Positions 34,407-43,672 of a stretch of 64,000 nt of DNA are shown here, in pieces. Below the pieces are notes generated by a model, which saw only the letters and a program-made list of their open reading frames with translations, did no database searches and was not told the origin of the DNA. Positions within the stretch are counted from its first letter, which is position 1, and each line of letters begins with the position of its first letter. Both the position numbers and the translations under genes were made by a program. This stretch comes from Pseudomonas graminis (GTDB lineage Bacteria > Pseudomonadota > Gammaproteobacteria > Pseudomonadales > Pseudomonadaceae), in contig NZ_SOCR01000016.1 in NCBI RefSeq assembly GCF_004364335.1, positions 62,001-126,000 of the forward strand. Direction: 5' to 3'.

Positions 34407-35390
34407 ATGCCCCATCAGCCCAGGCTGGTTCATGTTCTGGCCTTTCCCAACGTTCAGTTGCTCGACGTCACCGGACCACTGCAGGTGTTTGCCTCGGCCA
34501 ACGTCATGGCCCAGGAAGCGGGCCTGAAAAAAATCCCTTACCGGCCCGAGGTCATCGCCCGCGAACCCGGCGGCGTGACCTCCTCCGCCGGGCTCGGGCT
34601 GCTTACCTATCCGCTGCCGTCCACGGCTTCGGACACGCTGATCATCGCCGGAGGCGGCGCGGTGCACACGGCACTGCTGGACCCGGTTCTGGTGGACTGG
34701 GTGCGAACGCAATCCGCCAGCGCCCGGCGCGTGGCGTCGGTGTGTACCGGCGCCTTTTTGCTCGCCGCCGCCGGCGTGCTGGACGGCCATCGGGTGGTCA
34801 CTCACTGGGACAGTTGCGACGAACTGGCCCGGCGCTTCCCGCAACTGCGCGTCGACCCGGACCCGATTTTTATCAATGAAGGCAGGCTGTGGACGTCCGC
34901 CGGAGTGACGGCAGGCATTGATCTGGCGCTGGCGATGGTCGAGGCGGATCTGGGACGCGATATCGCCCTGGCCGTCGCGCGGGATCTGGTGGTGTTTCTC
35001 AAGCGTCCGGGCGGGCAGTCGCAGTTCAGCACGGCGCTGTCGATGCAGCACCAGACCCGTGATCAAGGCAGCCGGTTTGGCGACCTGCACGCCTGGATCC
35101 TCGACAATCTGGCCAACGACCTGTCGGTCGGCACGCTGGCGGCGCAGGTGGGCATGAGCGAGCGCAGTTTCGTCCGCCATTACCGCGCCCACACCGGAAA
35201 CACGCCGGCACGGGCCATCGAGCAGTTGCGCGTCGAAGCGGCGCGGCGTCTGTTGGGGGACAGCGCGCTGCCGATCAAGCGCATCGCCGACCGCTGCGGG
35301 TTTGGCACGGAAGAAACGTTGCGGCGCAGCTTCATGCGCGCCGTATCGGTGACGCCCCAGGCGTATCGCGAGCGGTTCAGCGCGGGGTGA
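34407..35390 (+). CDS. GlxA-family AraC-type transcriptional regulator
   Basis: The 327-residue protein has an N-terminal DJ-1/PfpI-like domain (PNVQLLDVTGPLQVFA, then SVCTGAFLLAAAGVLDG) and a C-terminal AraC double helix-turn-helix from about residue 225 (VGTLAAQVGMSERSFVRHYR, then GFGTEETLRRSFMRAV). GlxA-type regulators activate catabolic genes. Being divergent from inhA across 164 bases, it is the natural candidate to control that gene, but no binding site was recognised. Confidence 0.9.
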   Translation: MPHQPRLVHVLAFPNVQLLDVTGPLQVFASANVMAQEAGLKKIPYRPEVIAREPGGVTSSAGLGLLTYPLPSTASDTLIIAGGGAVHTALLDPVLVDWVRTQSASARRVASVCTGAFLLAAAGVLDGHRVVTHWDSCDELARRFPQLRVDPDPIFINEGRLWTSAGVTAGIDLALAMVEADLGRDIALAVARDLVVFLKRPGGQSQFSTALSMQHQTRDQGSRFGDLHAWILDNLANDLSVGTLAAQVGMSERSFVRHYRAHTGNTPARAIEQLRVEAARRLLGDSALPIKRIADRCGFGTEETLRRSFMRAVSVTPQAYRERFSAG

Positions 35391-35439
35391 GCCTCTGATT
35401 TCAGTGGGAACGGCTTTAGCCGGGAAGGCGCACAAAGAG

Positions 35440-36757
35440 TCCGTGGGAGCCGGCTTGCTGGCGAACGCAGTGGGTCTGAAACGGAGATGTCGACTGACCC
35501 ACCGCCTTCGCGGGCAAGCGCGCTCCTACAGTGGATCTCGGCAACGCACGCAATCGTCGGCGTAAACGAAACCCGTAGGAGCCGGCTTGCTGGCGAACGC
35601 GGTGGGTCTGAAACGGAGATGTCGATTGACCCACCGCGTTCGCGGGCAAGCGCGCTCCTACAGGGGACCTCGGCACGGCACGCAATCGTCGGCGTAAACG
35701 AAACCCGTAGGCGCCGGCTTGCTGGCGAACGCGGGGTTCTGAAACGGAGATGCCGATTGACCCACCGCGTTCGCGGGCAAGCGCGCTCCTACAGGGGACC
35801 TCGGCAAAACAGGCAATCGTCGGCGATCACAGTATCCGTAGGAGCCGGCTTGCTGGCGAACGCGGGGTTCTGAAACGGAGATGTCGACTGACACACCGCC
35901 TTCGCGGGCAAGCGCGCTCCTACAGGGGACCTCGACACAGCACGCAATCGTCGGCGAGCACAAAATCCGTAGGAGCCGGCTTGCTGGCGAACGCGGTGGG
36001 TCTGAAACGGAGATGTCGATTGACCCACTGCGTTCGCGGGCAAGCGCGCTCCTACAGGGGAACTGGGCACAGCACGCAATCGTCGGCGATCATAAAATCC
36101 GTAGGCGCCGGCTTGCTGGCGAACGCCGTGGGTCTGAAACGGAGATGCCGATTGACCCACCGCGTTCGCGGGCAAGCGCGCTCCTACAGGGGACCTCGGC
36201 ACAGCACGCAATCGTCGGCGATCACAAAATCCGTAGGCGCCGGCTTGCTGGCGAACGCGGTGGGGCTGAAACGGAGATGTCGGCTGACCCACCGCGTTCG
36301 CGGGCAAGCGCGCTCCTACAGGGGAACTGGGCAAGGCAGGCAATCGTCGGCGATCACAAAATCCGTGGGAGCCGGCTTGCTGGCGAACGCGGTGGGGCTG
36401 TAACGGAGATGCCGATTGACCCACCGCGTTCGCGGGCAAGCGCGCTCCTACAGGGGAACTGGGCAAGGCAGGCAATCGTCGGCGCACACAAAATCCGTAG
36501 GAGCCGGCTTGCTGGCGAACGCGGTGGGGCTGTAACGAAGATGCCGACTGACCCACCGCGTTCGCGGGCAAGCGCGCTCCTACAGGGGACCTCGGCAAAA
36601 CAGGCAATCGTCGGCGATCACAGGATCCGTAGGACCCGGCTTGCTGGCGAACGCGGGGGTCTGAAACGGAGATGCCGATTGATCCACCGCGTTCGCGGGC
36701 AAGCGCGCTCCTACAGGGGAACTGGGCAAGGCAGGCAATCGTCGGCAATCACAAAAT
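35440..36757. repeat. Tandem array of ten REP-pair (BIME) units with a 132-bp period
   Basis: The landmark CTTGCTGGCGAACGC recurs at 35454, 35586, 35718, 35849, 35980, 36112, 36244, 36376, 36508 and 36640, spacings of 131-132 bases throughout. Each unit holds one GGAGCCGGCTTGCTGGCGAA REP, a short spacer with TGAAACGGAGATGYCG, an inverted REP of the other subtype (TTCGCGGGCAAGCGCGCTCC), and a second spacer ending GGCAATCGTCGGCG or similar. Because 132 is a multiple of 3 and the unit has few stops, long open frames run through on both strands; none has a start region, so I call no gene. A further single REP-like piece (CGGCTTTAGCCGGGAAG) is at 35411. Confidence 0.95.
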
Positions 36758-36831
36758 TCGGAGGCGTAGCGAGCAACATACGGAGATGAGCGTGAAGTAA
36801 TTAATTTTCATGAATTGATATTTTTATCCTG

Positions 36832-36860
36832 TTTCGTGTAATTTAATTTCCATCACGAAA
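36832..36860. promoter_or_regulatory. Candidate RpiR-type operator upstream of the GntP permease
   Basis: An AT-rich near-palindrome TGTAATTTAATTTCCA (36837-36852) resembles the TGTAATTAAATTACA site of HexR, an RpiR-family member. It is nested in a second dyad, TTTCGTG (36832-36838) and CACGAAA (36854-36860). It lies about 220 bases before the permease start in a stretch much richer in A/T than its surroundings. Between it and the permease, a 34-codon frame (36876-36980) begins at ATG but has no ribosome site, so it is not called. Confidence 0.45.
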
Positions 36861-37079
36861 TCAGAGATAACAATAATGACTGCCTGTGATCGTCCCGCCC
36901 CCGCTTTTCTTTCGCCGTTGATGGCGCTTGCAATACCCACTGCCGAGATCGTTTTCACTGCCTGGCTGCGCGCCGGTTAACGCCATTGCGCGGGTGAGTC
37001 CTGCTTTGTTCAGCTCGACAGCCCAGTCCCGCCGCTGCCCAAGCCCTGACCTCCTCATTCTCAGCAAGGAATCCGTTGC

Positions 37080-38429
37080 ATGCCTCCGTCAACCGGCCTG
37101 TCTCTGTTGGTCTATGCCGCCGTCGCGATCATCGCCCTGATCGTGCTTATCGCGCGCTTTCGTCTCAATCCGTTCATCGTCATCACCCTGGTGTCCGTCG
37201 GCCTCGCGTTGGTCGCCGGGATGCCGGCCAATGCCGTCGTTGCGTCCTATGAGGGTGGCGTCGGCAAGACGCTGGGGCACATCGCGCTGGTCGTGGCGCT
37301 GGGCACCATGCTCGGCAAGATGATGGCCGAGTCCGGCGGCGCCGAGCAGGTGGCGCGCACCTTGATCGACCGCTTCGGCGAGCGCAATGCGCACTGGGCG
37401 ATGGTCTGCATCGCGTTCCTGGTGGGGCTGCCGCTGTTTTTCGAAGTGGGTTTCGTGCTGCTGGTGCCGATCGCGTTCACCGTCGCCCGCCGGGTCGGGG
37501 TGTCGATTCTGATGGTCGGCCTGCCGATGGTCGCCGGCCTCTCGGTGGTCCACGCCCTGGTGCCGCCACACCCTGCTGCCATGCTGGCGGTGCAGGCCTA
37601 TCAGGCGTCAGTGGGCCAGACCCTGTTTTACGCCATCCTCATCGGCATCCCCACCGCGATCATTGCCGGCCCGATCTACGCGCGCTTCATCGTGCCGCAC
37701 ATTCATTTGCCCGATGAAAACCCGCTCGCCAAACAATTTCTCGACCGTGAACCCCGTCCTCAACTGCCAAGCTTCGGCATCACCATGGCGACCATTCTGC
37801 TGCCCGTGGTGCTGATGCTGCTGGGTGGCTGGGCCAACCTGATTTCCACCCCGGGCAGCGGCTTCAACAGCTTCCTGCTGTTCATCGGCAACTCGGTGAT
37901 CGCGCTGCTGCTGGCCACGTTGCTAAGCTTCTGGACGTTAGGCATTGCCCAGGGCTTCTCACGGGATTCAATCCTGAAATTCACCCAGGAATGCCTGGCG
38001 CCGACGGCCAGCATCACGTTGCTGGTGGGCGCTGGCGGCGGTCTGAACCGGATTCTCGTCGACAGCGGCGTGACCAACGAGATTGTCGGTCTGGCGCAGG
38101 ACTGGCATCTGTCGCCGCTGTTGATGGGCTGGCTGTTCGCCGCACTGATGCGCGTTGCCACGGGTTCGGCCACGGTGGCAATGACCACCGCGTCCGGCAT
38201 CGTGGCCCCCGTGGCGCTGGGCCTGGGCTACCCCCATCCGGAGCTGCTGGTGCTCGCAACCGGTGCCGGCTCGGTGATTTTTTCCCACGTCAACGACGGC
38301 GGGTTCTGGCTGATCAAGGAGTACTTCAACATGACCGTGGCACAGACCTTCAAAACCTGGACGGTGCTGGAAACGCTGATTTCGGTGATCGCTTTCGTCC
38401 TGACCCTCGGGCTGGCGCAGGTGATCTGA
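37080..38429 (+). CDS. GntP-family permease
   Basis: The 449-residue protein has about twelve membrane helices and the GntP-family signatures GTMLGKMMAESGGAEQVA, LVPPHPAAMLA and FSHVNDGGFWLIKEYF. The family moves gluconate and other organic acids with protons. It is a distant paralogue of the permease at 56775. The neighbours are an RpiR regulator that begins at the very next base and a D-aminoacylase, so the natural substrate may be an N-acyl-D-amino acid or related acid rather than gluconate; that is inference from context. Confidence 0.88.
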   Translation: MPPSTGLSLLVYAAVAIIALIVLIARFRLNPFIVITLVSVGLALVAGMPANAVVASYEGGVGKTLGHIALVVALGTMLGKMMAESGGAEQVARTLIDRFGERNAHWAMVCIAFLVGLPLFFEVGFVLLVPIAFTVARRVGVSILMVGLPMVAGLSVVHALVPPHPAAMLAVQAYQASVGQTLFYAILIGIPTAIIAGPIYARFIVPHIHLPDENPLAKQFLDREPRPQLPSFGITMATILLPVVLMLLGGWANLISTPGSGFNSFLLFIGNSVIALLLATLLSFWTLGIAQGFSRDSILKFTQECLAPTASITLLVGAGGGLNRILVDSGVTNEIVGLAQDWHLSPLLMGWLFAALMRVATGSATVAMTTASGIVAPVALGLGYPHPELLVLATGAGSVIFSHVNDGGFWLIKEYFNMTVAQTFKTWTVLETLISVIAFVLTLGLAQVI

Positions 38430-39290
38430 GTGGACATTCTTTACCAGATCCGCGCCCGTCAGGACTCGTTCAGCGCCGGCGAAGGCCGCATCGCCAGACT
38501 GGTGCTCAGTGACGTGGCGTTTGCCGCCAGCGCCAGCCTTGACGACCTCGCCGCCCGCGCCGAGGTCAGCAGCGCGACGCTGTCACGTTTCGCCCGCACG
38601 GTGGGCTGCAAGGACCTGCGGGACCTGCGCCTGCAACTGGCCCAGGCCAGCGCCGTGGGCAACCGCTTCCTCACTGCGGAGCAGGCGCCGGAACAGTCGG
38701 CGTTTTTCACTCAGATCGTCGGCGACATCGAGTCCACCCTGCGTCAGCACCTGGCCGGGTTTGATGAGTCGCGCTTCCAGGCGGCGGTGGCCCTGCTGAC
38801 GCCGGCGCGGATGATTCACAGCTTCGGCATGGGCGGCGCGTCCAGCCTGTGCAGCGAAGAATTGCAGACCCGGCTGGTGCGCCTCGGCTACCCGATTGCC
38901 GCCAGCCGCGACCCGGTGATGATGCGCCTGATCGCCGCGACCCTCGGCCCGGAGCACAGCGTGATTGTCTGCTCCCTGAGCGGGCGCCCCCCTGAACTGC
39001 TCGACGCAGTGGATCTGGCTCGCAGCTATGGCGCAAAGATTCTCGCCATTACCCTGCCCGGCTCACCGCTGGCGGAACGGGCGGATGTGCTGTTGCCGCT
39101 GCAGATCGCCGAGACCCATTTCATCTACAAACCCACGGCCGCGCGCTACGGCATGCTGCTGACCATCGATGTGCTGGCTACTGAACTGGCGCTGACTGCG
39201 CCCGATGCCAACCGCGAACGGCTGCGGCGGATCAAGCTGGCGCTGGATGACTACCGCGGCGGCGACGACGGCCTGCCCCTTGGAGACTGA
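38430..39290 (+). CDS. MurR/RpiR-family transcriptional regulator
   Basis: The 286-residue product starts with GTG immediately after the permease stop, so translation is likely coupled. Residues 1-75 hold the RpiR helix-turn-helix (SLDDLAARAEVSSATLSRFA), and a SIS sugar-isomerase-like ligand domain follows from about 120 to 250 (IHSFGMGGASSLCSEELQTR). RpiR proteins usually sense phosphorylated sugars or amino-sugar derivatives. It probably controls the permease and D-aminoacylase genes that flank it. Confidence 0.9.
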   Translation: MDILYQIRARQDSFSAGEGRIARLVLSDVAFAASASLDDLAARAEVSSATLSRFARTVGCKDLRDLRLQLAQASAVGNRFLTAEQAPEQSAFFTQIVGDIESTLRQHLAGFDESRFQAAVALLTPARMIHSFGMGGASSLCSEELQTRLVRLGYPIAASRDPVMMRLIAATLGPEHSVIVCSLSGRPPELLDAVDLARSYGAKILAITLPGSPLAERADVLLPLQIAETHFIYKPTAARYGMLLTIDVLATELALTAPDANRERLRRIKLALDDYRGGDDGLPLGD

Positions 39291-39294
39291 CCCC

Positions 39295-40761
39295 ATGCTT
39301 TACGACCTGATCATTCGCGACGCGCTGGTGATCGACGGCAGCAATTCCCCCGGCTACCGCGCCGACGTGGCCATTCGCGAAGGCCGCATTCAGCGCATCG
39401 GCGATCTGCACGACGTCTCCGCCCGCGAAGAAGTCAACGCTGCCGGCCGCGTGCTGGCGCCGGGTTTCATCGACGTGCACACCCACGACGACACCGTGGT
39501 GATTCGTCAGCCGGCGATGCTGCCGAAGATCACCCAGGGCGTGACCACGGTGATCGTCGGCAACTGCGGCATCAGCGCGTCACCCGTTTCCCTGGCGGGG
39601 GATCCGCCGGACCCAATGAACCTGCTCGGTCCCGCTGCCGCTTTCGTTTATCCGCGCTTTATCGACTATCGCAACGCGGTGGACGCGGCGCGGCCGGCGG
39701 TCAATGTGGCGGCGCTGATCGGTCACACCGCGCTGCGCAGCAATCACATGGACGATCTTTTTCGAACGGCGCGCGCGGATGAAATCAGCGCCATGCGCGG
39801 GCAACTGCGTGACAGCCTGGCCGACGGCGCGCTCGGCCTGTCCACCGGTCTGGCTTATGCCTCGGCTTACTCGGCTGAAACGGATGAAGTCAAACAGTTG
39901 GCCGAGGAGCTGACGGCGTTTGGCGCGGTGTACACGACGCACCTGCGCAGTGAGTTCGAGCCGGTGCTGGAGGCCATGGACGAGGCGTTCGAAATAGGCC
40001 GTCACGCGAAATCGCCGGTGGTCATTTCCCATATGAAATGCGCGGGCGCAGGCAACTGGGGTCGCAGTCCGCAGCTGCTGGCGTCCCTGGAAAACGCCGC
40101 GCTGACCCACCCGGTGGGCTGCGATTGCTACCCCTATGCGGCCAGTTCTTCGACGCTGGATTTGAAACAGGTCACCGATGCCTTTCCCATCACCATCACC
40201 TGGTCGACGCCGCATCCGGATCAGGGCGGACGCGAGCTGAAGGACATTGCCGCCGACTGGGGCCTTTCGCTGGTGGACGCCGCGGGGAAACTGCAACCGG
40301 CTGGCGCCGTGTATTACGGCATGGATGAAAAGGATGTGCAGCGGATCATGAAGCACCCGCTGTCGATGATCGGTTCGGACGGACTGCCGGAAGACCCGTT
40401 TCCGCACCCGCGCCTGTGGGGTGCGTTTCCCCGGGTGCTCGGGCATTTCAGTCGGGATGTGGGGCTGTTCCCGTTGCACACCGCCGTGCACAAGATGACC
40501 GGACTGACCGCCACGCGCTTCGGGCTGCACGATCGGGGGTTCGTGCGCGAGGGGTATTGCGCGGACCTGGTGCTGTTCAACGCGGACACCGTGCGTGATG
40601 TGGCGGATTTCAAAGAACCCAAGCGCGCGGCCGAGGGCATTGATGCGGTATGGGTGAACGGGCATTTGAGTTACGCCGAGGGCAAGCCCCAAGGTGAACG
40701 GCAAGGGCGGTTCTTGCCGAGGAGTGGGTCGTTGGTGGGTGGGTTTGGGTTACAGAAGTAG
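39295..40761 (+). CDS. N-acyl-D-amino-acid deacylase (D-aminoacylase)
   Basis: The 488-residue amidohydrolase removes the acyl group from N-acyl-D-amino acids. The metal motif GFIDVHTHDD gives His62 and His64, with Cys91 in GNCGISASP as the bridging ligand typical of D-aminoacylase. SHMKCAG and the GSDGLPEDPFPHPRLWG block, holding the catalytic aspartate, are present. A GGAG ribosome site 9 bases ahead supports the ATG at 39295; the upstream open frame overlaps the regulator gene. It ends the permease-regulator-deacylase operon. Its specificity (D-Glu, D-Asp or neutral residues) is not visible. Confidence 0.9.
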   Translation: MLYDLIIRDALVIDGSNSPGYRADVAIREGRIQRIGDLHDVSAREEVNAAGRVLAPGFIDVHTHDDTVVIRQPAMLPKITQGVTTVIVGNCGISASPVSLAGDPPDPMNLLGPAAAFVYPRFIDYRNAVDAARPAVNVAALIGHTALRSNHMDDLFRTARADEISAMRGQLRDSLADGALGLSTGLAYASAYSAETDEVKQLAEELTAFGAVYTTHLRSEFEPVLEAMDEAFEIGRHAKSPVVISHMKCAGAGNWGRSPQLLASLENAALTHPVGCDCYPYAASSSTLDLKQVTDAFPITITWSTPHPDQGGRELKDIAADWGLSLVDAAGKLQPAGAVYYGMDEKDVQRIMKHPLSMIGSDGLPEDPFPHPRLWGAFPRVLGHFSRDVGLFPLHTAVHKMTGLTATRFGLHDRGFVREGYCADLVLFNADTVRDVADFKEPKRAAEGIDAVWVNGHLSYAEGKPQGERQGRFLPRSGSLVGGFGLQK

Positions 40762-40820
40762 TACCCAGGCGCCGAAAGCGCAGCGCTTGCACCCCCGAAA
40801 ACCTTGGTGGACACACATCC

Positions 40821-40908
40821 GTAGGAGCCGGCTTGCTGGCGAACACGTTGTGTCAGGCGACATCTGCGAGGCTGACCCGCCGCATTCGCCAGCAAGCCGG
40901 CTCCTACA
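40821..40908. repeat. Inverted REP pair
   Basis: GTAGGAGCCGGCTTGCTGGC and its inverted partner GCCAGCAAGCCGGCTCCTAC flank a 47-base centre. The pair lies between the converging D-aminoacylase and fahA genes and may act as a transcript end. Confidence 0.85.
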
Positions 40909-40951
40909 GATCAAAGTTGGCGTGCAATGAAGTATCGAGCCTGGCTCTCAA

Positions 40952-42250
40952 TCAGCCAATCACTACCCCACGGCACTCGCCAAACCCGATGCTCACTTCA
41001 CCGTCCTTGCGGCAGCGCGCTTTAAGAATCACCTCATCGCCTGCCTCCAGAAAGGTCCGCGTCTCGCCGTTGGGCAGTTCGACGGCGCGCTTTCCGCCTT
41101 CGGTCATCTCCAGCAGGCTGCCGAGCTGCCCGGGTTGCGGCCCTGACAAAGTGCCGGTGCCGAACAGATCCCCCGCCTGCAGCTTGCAGCCGTTGACGCT
41201 GTGGTGGGCCACCATCTGCGCGACGGTCCAGTACATGTTCAGCGTGTTGCTCAGGGACAGACGCTGGGGCGCGACGCCCTGCTCTTTCATTCGCGCGGTG
41301 AGCAGCAGCACTTCCAGTTCGATGTCCAGCGCGCCGCCGGCCTGGTCCTGCTCGTCGAACAGGTAAGCCATGGGCGGCGGGTCACCCTCGGGACGCGCCG
41401 GCTGGGCCGCGCGAAACGGCGCCAGTGCCTCGGCCGTGACCACCCACGGCGAAATGCTGGTGGCAAAGCTCTTCGACAGAAACGGCCCGAGCGGCTGGTA
41501 TTCCCAGGCTTGCAGGTCCCGGGCCGACCAGTCGTTGAGCAGGCAGAAACCGGCGATGTGCTCGCCCGCCCTGCCGATAGCGACAGGCTCGCCCGCCTCG
41601 TTGCCCTGCCCGATCCACACGCCCACTTCCAGTTCGTAATCCAGGCGCTTGCTCGGGCCGAAATCCGGCGTATCAGCACCCGGCTTCAGGGTCTGCCCGC
41701 TGGGGCGCTTGACCGGCATTCCGGACACACCCAGCGTCGACGCTCGCCCGTGGTAGGCGATCGGCACGTACTTGTAGTTTGGCAGCAGCGGGTTATCCGG
41801 GCGGAACAGCTTGCCGACGTTCATCGCATGATGAATGCCGACGTAAAAATCGGTGTAGTCGCCGACCTGCGCCGGCATGTGCATCTGGCAGTCAGCCATC
41901 GGCACCAGCAGACGATCCCCCATCGCTTGCAAGCGCTCACGCTGCAGGTTTTTTTTGTCGAGCAGGTGCAGCAATTCGTGGCGCAGCGCCTGCCGCGACG
42001 AACCGCCCAGGGCGAAAAAGTCGTTCAACTGGCCTCGGCAGGCAGCTTCGACGGCCACGCGTGCGGCGCCATTGAACAGACTGGCCTCAAGGGCGGTTTG
42101 CAGGTCCAGAATGTAATCGCCGATGGCAACGCCGCCGCGCTTGCCGAAACCGGGGCGGCTGAACACACCCAGGGGCAGGTTCTGCAGGGGGAAATCGGGA
42201 TGGTCGTTGGCGCTGGCGACCCAGCTGCGCGGGTGCTGTGAAGTACTCAT
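40952..42250 (-). CDS. fahA: Fumarylacetoacetase
   Basis: The 432-residue enzyme hydrolyses fumarylacetoacetate to fumarate and acetoacetate, the last step of tyrosine degradation. The metal and active-site block DYTDFYVGIHHAMNVGKLF, then YHGRASTL, and the GLLNDWSARDLQAWEYQ-like and SFATSISPWVV segments are typical. The ATG at 42250 overlaps the hmgA stop in an ATGA, so the two genes are translationally coupled. The open frame continues upstream to 42577, but only inside hmgA. Confidence 0.96.
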   Translation of the reverse strand: MSTSQHPRSWVASANDHPDFPLQNLPLGVFSRPGFGKRGGVAIGDYILDLQTALEASLFNGAARVAVEAACRGQLNDFFALGGSSRQALRHELLHLLDKKNLQRERLQAMGDRLLVPMADCQMHMPAQVGDYTDFYVGIHHAMNVGKLFRPDNPLLPNYKYVPIAYHGRASTLGVSGMPVKRPSGQTLKPGADTPDFGPSKRLDYELEVGVWIGQGNEAGEPVAIGRAGEHIAGFCLLNDWSARDLQAWEYQPLGPFLSKSFATSISPWVVTAEALAPFRAAQPARPEGDPPPMAYLFDEQDQAGGALDIELEVLLLTARMKEQGVAPQRLSLSNTLNMYWTVAQMVAHHSVNGCKLQAGDLFGTGTLSGPQPGQLGSLLEMTEGGKRAVELPNGETRTFLEAGDEVILKARCRKDGEVSIGFGECRGVVIG

Positions 42251-43563
42251 CGTTGGCTGTCCGTGTCGAAAGGCTTGAACGTTCTGGCGATGCCATCCCA
42301 GCAGGCATCGTAGTCGCTTTGCAGCTGAGGGCATTCCAGCGCGTGATAACTGGGACGCAGGACTTTGCCGGTCTCGAACATGAACGCCATGGTCTGCTCG
42401 ATCTTGTGCGGCGTGAGCTCGGCGGCGATGGCTTTCTCGGCGCTGGCGTTGTCCGGGCCGTGGGCGCTCATGCAATTGTGCAGCGACGCGCCGCCGGGCA
42501 TGAAGCCTGCGGCCTTGGCGTCGTAGGCGCCATCGATCAGGCCCATGAACTCGTTCATCAGGTTGCGGTGGAACCACGGCGGCCGGAAGGTGTTTTCCGC
42601 CACCATCCAGCGCGGCGGGAAGATCACGAAATCGACGTTCGCCTGACCTTCAACGGCGCCCGGCGAGGTCAGCACGGTGAAGATCGACGGATCGGGATGG
42701 TCGTAACTCACCGTGCCCAAGGTGTTGAACAGGCGCAGGTCGTATTTATACGGGACGTTGTTGCCGTGCCACGCGACGACATCGAAGGGGGAATGGCCCA
42801 GCGTGGTCCCCCACAGTTCGCCGAGGAATTTCTGCACCAGCACGGTGGGCTGTGCGCTGTCTTCAAAATGCGCGCGGGGCACCTGGAAATCCCGGGGATT
42901 GGCCAGGCCGTTGCTGCCGATCGGGCCGAGGTCAGGCAGCCGCAAGGCGCAGCCGTGGTTCTCACAGATGTAACCCCGCGCTGTGCCGTCGAGCAGTTCG
43001 ACGCTGAATTTCAAACCCCTCGGCAACACGACGATTTCCTGCGGTTCCACATCGATCAGGCCCAGTTCGGTGGTGATGCGCAGTCGGCCCTGCTGGGGGA
43101 CGATCAGCCATTCGCCGTCGGCGTTGAAGAACGCGCGCTGCATGGAGCGGTTGGCCGTGTAGACGTAGACGCTCACGCCCTCGGCCTGCTCGGCAGACGA
43201 GGTGCTGGCCAGCGCGTGCAGGCCATCGATGAAATCGGCGGGTTCGGCGGGGATGTCGAACGCATTCCAGCGCAGGCGATTGGGGGTGACGGGGCCTTGC
43301 TGCTGGCCGGTGATCTGCCGCTCGAGACGCTGAAAGCGAGGGTGCGCGGCGGACGGTTGAATGCGGTAGAGCCAGGAGCGTCGGGCTTCGGCGCGGGGCA
43401 CGGTGAACGCGGTCCCGGAGAATTGCTCGGCGTAGAGGCCCAGCGGATGACGCTGCGGCGAGTTCTGCCCGTGGGGCAAACCGCCCGGCATTGCCTCGCT
43501 GCTGAATTGATTGCCGAAGCCATGCTGGTAACGCAGGGGCTCGGATCGGGGTGCTGTGGACAT
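42247..43563 (-). CDS. hmgA: Homogentisate 1,2-dioxygenase
   Basis: The 438-residue product opens the homogentisate ring to maleylacetoacetate using Fe(II). The N-terminal YQHGFGNQFSSEA start, the central NFCPPRW-like segment (here IFPPRWMVAENTFRPPWFHRN) and FMPGGASLHNCMSAHGPD near residue 355 carry the iron ligands and conserved loops. It is the first gene of an hmgA-fahA operon and is divergent from the IclR regulator. The CGTAA-type operator ends only 24-48 bases upstream of its start. Confidence 0.96.
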   Translation of the reverse strand: MSTAPRSEPLRYQHGFGNQFSSEAMPGGLPHGQNSPQRHPLGLYAEQFSGTAFTVPRAEARRSWLYRIQPSAAHPRFQRLERQITGQQQGPVTPNRLRWNAFDIPAEPADFIDGLHALASTSSAEQAEGVSVYVYTANRSMQRAFFNADGEWLIVPQQGRLRITTELGLIDVEPQEIVVLPRGLKFSVELLDGTARGYICENHGCALRLPDLGPIGSNGLANPRDFQVPRAHFEDSAQPTVLVQKFLGELWGTTLGHSPFDVVAWHGNNVPYKYDLRLFNTLGTVSYDHPDPSIFTVLTSPGAVEGQANVDFVIFPPRWMVAENTFRPPWFHRNLMNEFMGLIDGAYDAKAAGFMPGGASLHNCMSAHGPDNASAEKAIAAELTPHKIEQTMAFMFETGKVLRPSYHALECPQLQSDYDACWDGIARTFKPFDTDSQR

Positions 43564-43586
43564 GGCGACCTCTTATTGTTTTTTTT

Positions 43587-43611
43587 CGTAAGCGTATTAC
43601 GCATAACGTAA
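43587..43611. promoter_or_regulatory. Triple half-site operator between hmgA and the IclR regulator
   Basis: CGTAA (43587-43591), TTACG (43597-43601) and CGTAA (43607-43611) are spaced exactly 10 bases apart, making two overlapping inverted repeats. The same arrangement and spacing occurs upstream of maiA at 46683-46707. Ten-base phasing puts all three boxes on one face of the helix. Confidence 0.75.
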
Positions 43612-43672
43612 TTTGAGTTTGGAGAAGGGTCAAGCTATAAAGCAGCCTTTCCAGACCGGGGGCCTGCCTTCC

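Noticed and set aside
35440..36757. Regular repeats that could suggest a CRISPR array
   Set aside because: The whole 132-bp unit is repeated, there are no unique spacers of uniform size, the core is REP sequence, and no cas gene is present.
35789..36789. Open frames of 217-319 codons crossing the REP array on both strands
   Set aside because: They exist because the repeat unit is 132 bases (44 codons) and has no stop in those frames; the products are 44-residue repeats of REP sequence with no start site.
36876..36980. 34-codon frame upstream of the GntP permease, as a leader peptide
   Set aside because: It starts with ATG but has no ribosome site, and its composition does not suggest an attenuator.
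42251..42577. Extension of the fahA frame upstream to 42577
   Set aside because: The extension lies wholly within hmgA; fumarylacetoacetase length and the ATGA overlap fit the start at 42250.
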